From the NCBI RefSeq assembly GCF_030345095.1, contig NZ_CP128360.1:2852001-2916000 (forward strand): a DNA stretch of 64,000 nucleotides, in the 5' to 3' direction. Under the pieces are notes generated by a model. It ran no database searches. It was not told the origin of the DNA and saw only the letters and a list, made by a program, of their open reading frames with translations. A program made the translations under genes and the position numbers. This document shows, one piece after another, positions 25,124 to 34,100 of this stretch. Position 1 is the first letter of the stretch, and each line of letters begins with the position of its first letter. Source of the DNA: Solwaraspora sp. WMMA2056 (GTDB taxonomy: Bacteria > Actinomycetota > Actinomycetes > Mycobacteriales > Micromonosporaceae).

Positions 25124-28100
25124 TCATGTCCGTCCTCCTTGCCCCAACGCCCGCCGACGCCCCAGTCGCCCGGCGACCAGGTCGGCGACCGCAGTGCCCG
25201 CCAGATGCAGCGGTGCCGCCGCGATGCCCGCCGCCCGCGCCGCGGACCAGTACGCCGCCGCCAGCTCCGTCTCCACCAGACCGTGCACCAGCGGCAGATC
25301 CGGCCGCGCCGCCTGCAACAACGACTCCACCTGGCAGGACGCCACCGCGTCCGGCGACGCGCCACGGGCGGCGTACCCGGCCACCGCGACCGGCGGTAGC
25401 CCGGCGGGCAGCAGCCGGCGCACCGTACCGCAGTCGAGCAGGCCACCACCGACCACCAGCACGTCGCCGTCGCGGCGCATCCGGTCCAGCGCCGCGCCCG
25501 GGTCGACACAGTACGGGAACGAGTCGTCGACCAGCACCGTACCCGGCCGCAGCCGGTCGACGTCGACGATCGCCGACGAGGCACTCACCGCCGCCACGAT
25601 CGTCGCCGCCGCGTACACCGCCGGCGCGACGGCCGGGGTCGAGTCGGCCCAGACCAGCTCGCCACGGAACCCCAGCCGGCGCAGCCGCTGCGGGTAGTCG
25701 ACCAGCCGCTGCCGGCTGCCCGGCAGGTCCGCCAGCACGATCCGGGGCGGGTGCGGCCCGCCGTGGCGCAGCAGCAACTCCACCGCCGACCGGCCGATCG
25801 ACCCCAGCCCGACGACGGCCAACGGGCCGGCGGTCAGGTCACGGCCGGCGGCCGCCAGCGCGGCGAGCGTGGTCAGCACCACCGAGGTGGCGGTGGCCGC
25901 GTGCCCGGTCGTCACCCGTACCGCCGGGTCGACCTGCCGGACCACGTCGAAGCCGTAGCCGGTGACCGACGGCAGCATGCCGGCCATCGACACGCAGCGG
26001 GCACCCGCCCGCGCGGCGAGCCGGACCGCGTCGGCGGTCACCGCCGCCAGACCGGGCCCGAGTTCGTCGGCGAACACCGGCAGGCAGACGAACCCGGACC
26101 GGCCGAACGGGGTGACCAGCTCCTCCAACAACCGGGGTGCCCCGGTCGGGAACAGCAGCTCCCGGATGTGCTCCCGGGGCAGCTCGACCGCTGACATCCC
26201 GGCCAGCGCCGCCAGCTGCGTCGGTGCCGGAAGGTAGCCGACGATCGCCGCGTCCAGCGCGGTGCCGACAGCGGCGCTGACCAGGTCGGTCCCGGCTGCG
26301 GCGGTGACCCGGTCGGTGTCCGTCGTCGCCGCACCGACCAGGTCGGCTTCGATCGCGGCGACGAAGCCGGCGAAGCGGTCGGCGTCCATCGCCGCAGCCG
26401 TGGCCCGTACGGCGACCCGCAGCCCGTCGCCGCCCGGTCGGACGGTCAGCAGGACGTCGGTGCCGACCGGCGGCGGCTCCAGCTCGCTGTCGGTGTCGTC
26501 CGACTCGACGGTCAACCCGGCACCGGCTGCCGGCCCGAGCCCGGTGAAGTCCAACGAGCTGAAAATGAACTGCGCCCCGAGCAGCACGGACGGGCCGCCG
26601 TCGATGCCGGCCCGCGCACTGTCGGGCCCGTGCCGGCGGCCGGCGGCGACCTCGGCGGCCACCCGCGCCAGATCGGCACCGAACCCGCCGTCACCCGACA
26701 GGGCAGTGTCGGTGAGCCGCAGTGGCAGCAGCACCGCGCACGGGCCGAACAGCCGGTGCAGGTCCGGCAGCGGATGGTCGCGGCCGGTCACGGTCAGCCC
26801 GACCACCAGGTCACCCTGGCCGGTCAGCCGGACCAACCCCCGGTGGTACGCGGTGAGCACCGGCGCGTACCCGGTGGTGCCCGCCGCTGCGGCCAGCCGG
26901 CGCAGCCCGGCGGTGACCGTACCGTCCAGGGTGAACCCGTCGGTGCGGGCCGGCGCCGCCCCATCGACGGTGTGCCCGCGCAACGTCGGCGGCCGGTACG
27001 GCGAGGCGAACCGTTCCCGCCACCAGCGCAGCGCCACCGGATCCGGCACCTGACGGTGCAGCCAGTCGACGTAGTCGCGGAACGTGGTCCGGGGCGGCGG
27101 TGCCGCCTCGCCGGTGGCCGGATCGTCGTACAGCGCCAGCAGTTCCTGACCGAGCAGCGCGGCGCTGTAGCCGTCGCCGATCAGATGATGGGCGTGCACC
27201 ACCAGGACATGCTCGTCCGGGGTGAGCGTCAGCACCAGCAGCCGCAGCAACGGCCAGGCCCACGGCTCCACCGGCCGCTGCCGTTCCCGGGCCACGATCT
27301 CTGTGACCTGAACGGCCGAGGCGACGCGCTCGAACCGCACCGGCAGGCGCAGCGTCGCCGGCAGCTCCTGCTGCACCGGCGGCCGTGCCTCGGCGGGAAA
27401 CACCGTCCGCAGCATCGGATGCCAGGCCACGACGGTGTCGACGGCCCGTTGGAACCGTCGCCGGTCCAGCCGACCGGCCAGCCGCAGCCGGGCCAGCCAG
27501 GTCGAACTGCTGCCCGGCGCGGCGGCCTCGGCGAGCAGGAACCCCCGCTGCGCCGGGGACAGCGGAAACGGCCGTGGGTCGTACGCGTCGACCACTGCCG
27601 GCACCGCCTCCGGTGCTGCCTCCGATCCCGGTGCCGTCGCCGCCTCGGATCCCGGTGCGGCGGTGTCGATCGCGGCGGCCAGTCCGGCCAGGGTCCGGTG
27701 GTCGTAGATGACGGCCGGGCCGGGCGCGGCCGGGAACCGCTCCCGGAGCCGGGCGAAGACCTCGATCGCCACGATCGAGTCACCGCCGAGGGCGAAGAAG
27801 TCGTCGTCGCGGTGCACGGCCGGCACCCCGAGCACCGCCTGCCACACCTGCGCCACCTGCCGTTCGGTGCCGGTACGCGCTCCGCCGTCAACTGGTGCCG
27901 GCTCGTCGTCGAGCAGCCCGGCCAGCAGCTGCCGGTCCACCTTTCCAGTGGCGGTCAGCGGCAGCGCCCGTACCGGTCGGATCCGGGCCGGCACCCACTG
28001 CGGCGGCAGCCGGTCCGCGAGATGCCGGCGCAGCGCGGCGGCCGTTTCCGCCTCGAACGCGGTCACGCTGTCGGCCAGCTCGACGAACGCGACCAGCCGG

Positions 28101-31100
28101 GGGTACGGCGTCGCCTGGTGCAGCACGGCCGCGCCGCTGACCGCCGGGTGCTCGCCCAGCGCCGCTTCGATCTCCGCCGGCTCGATCCGGTGGCCGTGCA
28201 GCTTCACCTGGTCGTCGAGCCGACCGAGGAACTCGAGGTCACCGGTGGGGCCGACGCGGACCCGGTCGCCGCTGCGGTACCAGCGTCGGCCGTCGCGGTG
28301 AGTGAACGCCGCCTGAGTCTGCTCCGGATCGTCCAGGTAGCCGCTGGTCAACCCGGGCCCGGAGATCTGCAGCTCGCCGGCTTCGCCCGGCGGGCAGGGT
28401 CGCCCGTCGGCGTCGACGACGGCGAGGGTCGCGCCGGCCGCCGGCCGGCCGATCGGCACCCGCCGCAGGCCGTCGGCGGGCCGCCGGTCGATCAGGAACC
28501 AGGCGGCGTTGATGGTCGCCTCGGTCGGCCCGTACAGGTTGGTGATCCGGTGCCCGGGGCCGAACAGGTCGAACCAGCCGCGTACCTGCCCGGGCGGCAG
28601 CGCCTCGCCGCCGACGTGGATCCAGCGCAGCGCCGACAGGTCCGGTCGCCCACCCGAGGCGGTACGCCGCCGGGCCGCCGCCAGCAGTTGGCTCCACAGG
28701 GTCGGCACCGAGCTCCAGACCGTGATCCGGTCGTGTTCGACCCGGCGCAGCACCTCGTCGGGGTCGCGCAGCAGCCGCTGATCCAGGACGACGACCGTCG
28801 CCCCGACCAGCAGCGGTGCCAGCAGTTGCCGGACCGAGGCGTCGAAGCACCACGACGACGTCTGCGCCAGCCGGTCGTCGCTGTGGTAGCCGAACGTGTC
28901 GACCGCCCACCGCAGGTAGTTCCCCATCGACCGGTGGCTGACCGGCACACCCTTGGGCCGGCCGGTCGACCCGGAGGTGAAGATGACGTACGCCGTACCG
29001 TCGGGGTCAGGGGCCACCGCCCCCCGCACCACCGTGTCCACAGAGGTCTCATCGGCGACGGCCGCGTCGACGTCGACCGTCACCAGCCCGGCCTGCGCAT
29101 CGGCCAGTGCGTCGACCAGCACGGTGGACGCCGCGTCGTGCAGCAGCACCCGAGCGCCGCTTCGCCGCAGCTGGTCACTGAGGCGGGCCGCCGGGTGGGC
29201 GACGTCCAGCGGCACCCAGCCGGCCCCGGCGCGCAGCACCCCGACGACGGCGGCGACGGCGGCCGGGCCGCGCGCGGTGAGCATCCCGACCAGGTCACCG
29301 GCGCGGACCCCGGTGCGGCGCAGCGCGGCAGCGACCCGGTCGGCGGCGGCGTCCAACTGCCGGTACGTCATCCGTACCGCGCCGTCGGCGACGGCGACCG
29401 CGTCGGCGTGCCGGCGGCACACCTGCCCGATCCGCTCCACCACCGAGGGTGCCGTGCCCTCAACGGACTCCGCAGACGTCGATTCAGCCAGCTTGGCCAG
29501 GTCAGCCAGTTCGGCCAGGTCAGCCAGTTCGGCCAGGAAATCGGCGGCCAGCCCGGCGACGGTCGACCGGTCCAGCAAGGCCGCCGGATGGTTCCAGGCG
29601 AACCGCAGCCGCTCACCGTCGGGCCAGCAGAGCAGGCCCAGCCGGGTGCCGGCCGACGCGGTGCCGGCGGCCACCGGCGACACCCGTACCGGGCAGTCCG
29701 CGTCGGGCGTGACCGGGAAACGGGCGAAGCTGAAACTGGCCGGGCTGGCGGTGACCGGCCCGCCGCCGCCAGTGGGGTAGTCGGGTCGCGGCGTCGCCCG
29801 CGCCAGGTCGACCGCGTCGACCGTGCCGTGCCGCTGCGCCACCAGCCAAGCGGCCAGGATCCGGTGCGCGAGGTCGGCCGCCGGCTCGGCCGGGTCGACG
29901 TCGACCGTCACCGGCAGGGTGTCGGCGAACGGCCCGACGACCCGGTCGACGCCGGGCAGCCGGGCGTCGCGGCCGGCCCGCGCCACCGACACGGTGACGA
30001 TGCGCTGCCCGCTGGCGCGGGCCAGGCACCGGGCGTACCCGGCGAGCAGCAGGTGGAACAGCGACACCTGCGCGGCGGCGGCCGCCCGGGTCAGCGCGGC
30101 CACCGTCGGCGGGTCCACACTGACCTGATGGGCCGCGTACGGCGGCGCGGGCGGTGCGGCCGGGTCACGCCACGGCAGCCGCAGCCCGGCCGGCCACGAC
30201 GCCAGGGTCTCCCGCCAGAAGGCCAGGTCCTCCTCGCGTGCCGGGGCGGCGGCGGCCAGCTGGTCGCGGAACGTCGTCGGCACCGCCGGCAACTGCGGTA
30301 CGCGGCCGGCGGCCAACGCGCCGTACACCTGCCACAGCTCCTCGCTGAGCACACTCAGGCTGGCGCCGTCGCCGGCGGCGTGGTGCAGCACCAGCAGCAG
30401 TTGGGCGTCGGTGGGACCGGTCCGGATCAGGTCGGCCCGCAGCGGCGGCCGGCAGGTCAGGTCGATCGGCTCGTTGCACAGCCGTTCGGTCAGCGCCTCG
30501 ACGTCACCGTCGCCGCCAGCTTGGCCGGCGTCGTGGACGGCGTACCAGTCGGTCAGCGGCGTCGGCGGGCCGATCAGCTGGCGGGGCGCCGCGTCGCCGT
30601 CGCCGTCGGTCCACCGCATCCGCAGCATCGGGTGCCGGCGCGTCAGCTGGTCGAGGGCCTGGCCGAGCAGGTCGGCGTCGAGCGGCCCGGTGACGGCGTG
30701 CCGGACGAAGCCGTACGCGGCCACCTGCGGGTAGAACCGGTGCAAGGTGTGGAACGCCCGCTGCACCCCGGACAACGCGAACGACTCCGCGTCACCGTCG
30801 GCAGACGGCGTAACCGCAGACGGCAGCGGTGCCGGATCCGCCAGCCGGTCGACGAGTGCGGCGATCGTGCCGTGCTCGAACAGCAGCATGGTCGGCAGCG
30901 GCCGGCCGAGCTCGCCTTCGAGGATCTTGACCAGGTCGATGGCGGTAAGCGAGTCCAGGCCGAGGGAGAGAAACGGCGTGTCGTCGTCTATCCGCGCCGG
31001 GTCGCAGTCCAGCGCGTCGGCGAGCAGCCGCCGCAGCAGGTCCCTGATCTCACCCGGACGGTGGACCTGCCGACCCGCGTCACCACTCGACACTGCCTGC

Positions 31101-34100
31101 GGCTGCGGCTGCGGCACGGCGTCAGCTGGAGGCACGTTCGCGTCGGTCAGCCGGGCGACGACCAGGTGGGCGGCGGGTCGGCGCAGCGCCGACCGCAGCG
31201 CCGGCAGGGCGTCGTCGAACGGCAACGGCGGCAGACCCCGGGCGGCCAGCCGCGCCGCGAGTGCCGGATGCGCGGCCATCCCCGCGTCGGCCAGGGCCGA
31301 GAACCCGACGGTACGCAGCGGCCGGCCGGCAGCCTGTTCGACAGCGGCGTACGTGTCCAGGAAGGCGTTGGCGGCGGCGTAGTCGCCGACTCCTCCGGCG
31401 AGTCCGGGCAGCAGCGCGCTGACCGAGGTGAACGCCACCACGGTCGCCGGGCGTCGACCGTACCGGCGCAGCGCCTGGACGAGCAGGTGGCCGCCGCGTA
31501 CCTTCGGCGCCAGCACGGCCTGCAGCTGCGCCACGGACCTCGACCGCAGCGGACCTGGCCGGACCACCCCGGCGGCGTGGAACACCCCGGCGAGGTCGGG
31601 CAGCCCGGCGATCAGCGTGTCGACGTCGGCGGCGTCGGTGATGTCGCACCGGCGGTAGTCGACCCGCGCGCCGAGGGTCCGCAGCCGGTCGACCAGCCCG
31701 TCCGGTGCGGCGGCGGCGCGACCGGCGAGCACGATCCGGCGGTGTCCGCGCGCGGCCAGGTCCGCGGCGAGCGCGGCGCCGACGCCACCGGTGCCGCCGA
31801 CAATCAGCTGTACGCCGTCGGCGTCGACAGATGGTGTCGGCTCCTCGCCACTCGGCTTGCCGGCGGCGGACTCGTCGGTGAGCGGCGCGGCGGGGACGAG
31901 TCGGGGGCCCAGCCGCTGCCCGGCCCGCCACACCACCAGACCGGACTCCGCGTGCGTGGTCGCCACCTCGGCGGCCAGCGCGTCCACCCGGGCCGGTACG
32001 TCGTCGGCCCGCGATAAGTCCACTGCGGACACAACGCTGTCGGGATGCTCGTCGGCGAGCGCCGCCGACAGCCCGGTGACCAGGCTCTGCACCGGGTCCG
32101 GCCGTTCCCCGGCCGCCCCGGTGCCGACCGCGTCGTGGGTGACCACCAGCAGCCGGAACCCGCGTTCGGGCAGCGTGGCGACCAGCCCGGTCACGCCGTG
32201 CAGCGTGGCGTCGACGGCCGCGTCCAGCCCGGCCACACCGCCGTCGACGTCGAACGGGTCGACGCTGGCCAGGTACACGACGAGCTCGGCGTCACCGGTC
32301 CCGGTGACAAGCTCGATGCCGTCGGCGGCCAGCCGGTCGCGCAGCCCGTCCGCCAGCGGGCCGCCGGCCACCGTGCCCGGCCCGGTCAGGTGCACCGAGG
32401 CGGGGGATAGCCCGGCCGGCACCGGCAGTGGCGACCAGCGCACCTGATGGACCAGATCGTCCTTCATGGTCGCCGGCAGCCAGTGCCGTCGCCGCTGGAA
32501 CGGGTACGTCGGCACGGCGACCCGCCGCCGACCGCCGGCCAATCGGACCCGGTCCACGGCGACCCCGCGCTGCCACAACGCCCCGACCAGCCGAACCAGC
32601 CCGGTCGGGCCGGTCGGGCCGTCGTCGTCGGTCGGCGGCACCGACAGCACCTCGACCCGGTCGGCCGACTCCGGTGACGCCTCGCGTACCGCCCGGGTCA
32701 GCTGGTGCGGGTCGACGCCGAGCAGCAGGTCGTATCCCTGGTCGAGCAGGCCCCGCAGCTGGTCGGCGTCGTCGCCGACGACGGCGTCGGGCACCACCCC
32801 CCAGTCGGCGAGCCGCCGGCAGACCGCCGCCGGCCCGGTCGCGTCGTCGGCCGTGCCGTCGAGCGCCACCACGGCGGTACGCGGCCGGCGTACCACCTCG
32901 GTGACCGGGCCGGACGCGGCGGCGGCCAGCGCGGCGGCCAGCCCGGCGGTGCTGTCGGCGACGACGGCGACCCGGTGCGCCCGGTCGTCGCGGGCGGTGT
33001 TCACAGTGGCGCAGACGTCGCCGGGATCCAGCTCCGGATGCGCCTCGAGGTGGGCGGCGAGGTCCCGCAGCGACTGCCGCAACGCGACCTCGGTCGCCGC
33101 CGAGCAGGTCAGCAGGTACGGCGGCCCGGCGCTGTTCGCCCCGGCCCGCTCAACTGCCGCCCCGGCAGCCTGCTGCGATGCCGATGCCGGTGCCGGTGCC
33201 GGATCGGCCTGCTGCAGGATCGCGTGCGCGTTGGTGCCGCCGAACCCGAACGCGTTCACCCCGGCGGTCAACGGACCGTCGCCGACCCAGTCCCGTGCGC
33301 CGGTCACCACCTCGAATCCGGCGCCGGCCAGGTCCAGCCGGGGCGACGGGGTGTCGACGTGCAGCGACGGAGGCAGTTGGCGGTGCCGCAGCGCCAGGAT
33401 CACCTTGACCAGAGCCGGCATCCCGGCGGCGTTGAGCAGGTGACCGAGGTTCGACTTGACCGAGCCGAGCAGCCGGGGCCGGCCGTCCGGGCGCGGCGGG
33501 AAGGCGTACGCCAACGACCGTACCTCGACCGGGTCGCCGAGCTCCGTACCCGTCCCGTGTGCCTCCACGTAGGACACAATGGTCGGGTCGACGCCGCTGT
33601 CCCGGTACGCCTGGGCGATCACTTCCCGTTGGCGCAACGGGTTCGGTGCCAGCAGACTCAGCGAGCGGCCGTCGTTGTTGACGGCGGTCCCGCGTACCAG
33701 GGCAAGCAGCTCGTCCCCGGCGGCGCGGGCGTCGTCGGCGCGGGCCAGGACCAGCGCGGCCCCGCCTTCACCAGGCACGAACCCGTCGGCGGCGGCGGCG
33801 AAGACCCGGCACCGGCCGGTGGCCGACAGCGCCCCGGCGGCATTCAGCAGCCGGTGCCCGGTCGGCGTCAGGTTCAGGTTGACCCCGCCGACCACCGCCA
33901 GGTCGCATTCGCGCTCGCGCAGGCTGCGGACCGCCAGGTGCAGCGCGACCAGCGCCGACGAGCAGGCGGTGTCGACCGCGAGTGCCGGCCCGGTCAGGTC
34001 GAGGGCCTGCGCGACGCGGGCCGGGATCAGGTTGCGTAGGTTGCCGGCCAGCGCGGCCGGGTGGGTGGCACCCTCCGGTTGGGTGCGCAGCAGTTCGGCG

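Noticed and set aside
25124-26250. C-terminal megasynthase domain as ornithine cyclodeaminase or shikimate dehydrogenase
   Set aside because: These share only the Rossmann part. The TTG-TA segment, the GGG-Cys segment and the later ASC-x-x-E segment match the AAR pattern better.
29495-29536. Repeat array as a possible CRISPR
   Set aside because: Units are 18 bp without spacers and are translated as a linker in the megasynthase.
26630-32017. 1,795-codon plus-strand open frame inside the PKS-NRPS region
   Set aside because: GC-driven antisense shadow; low-complexity Arg/Gly/Gln-rich text without any family motif.
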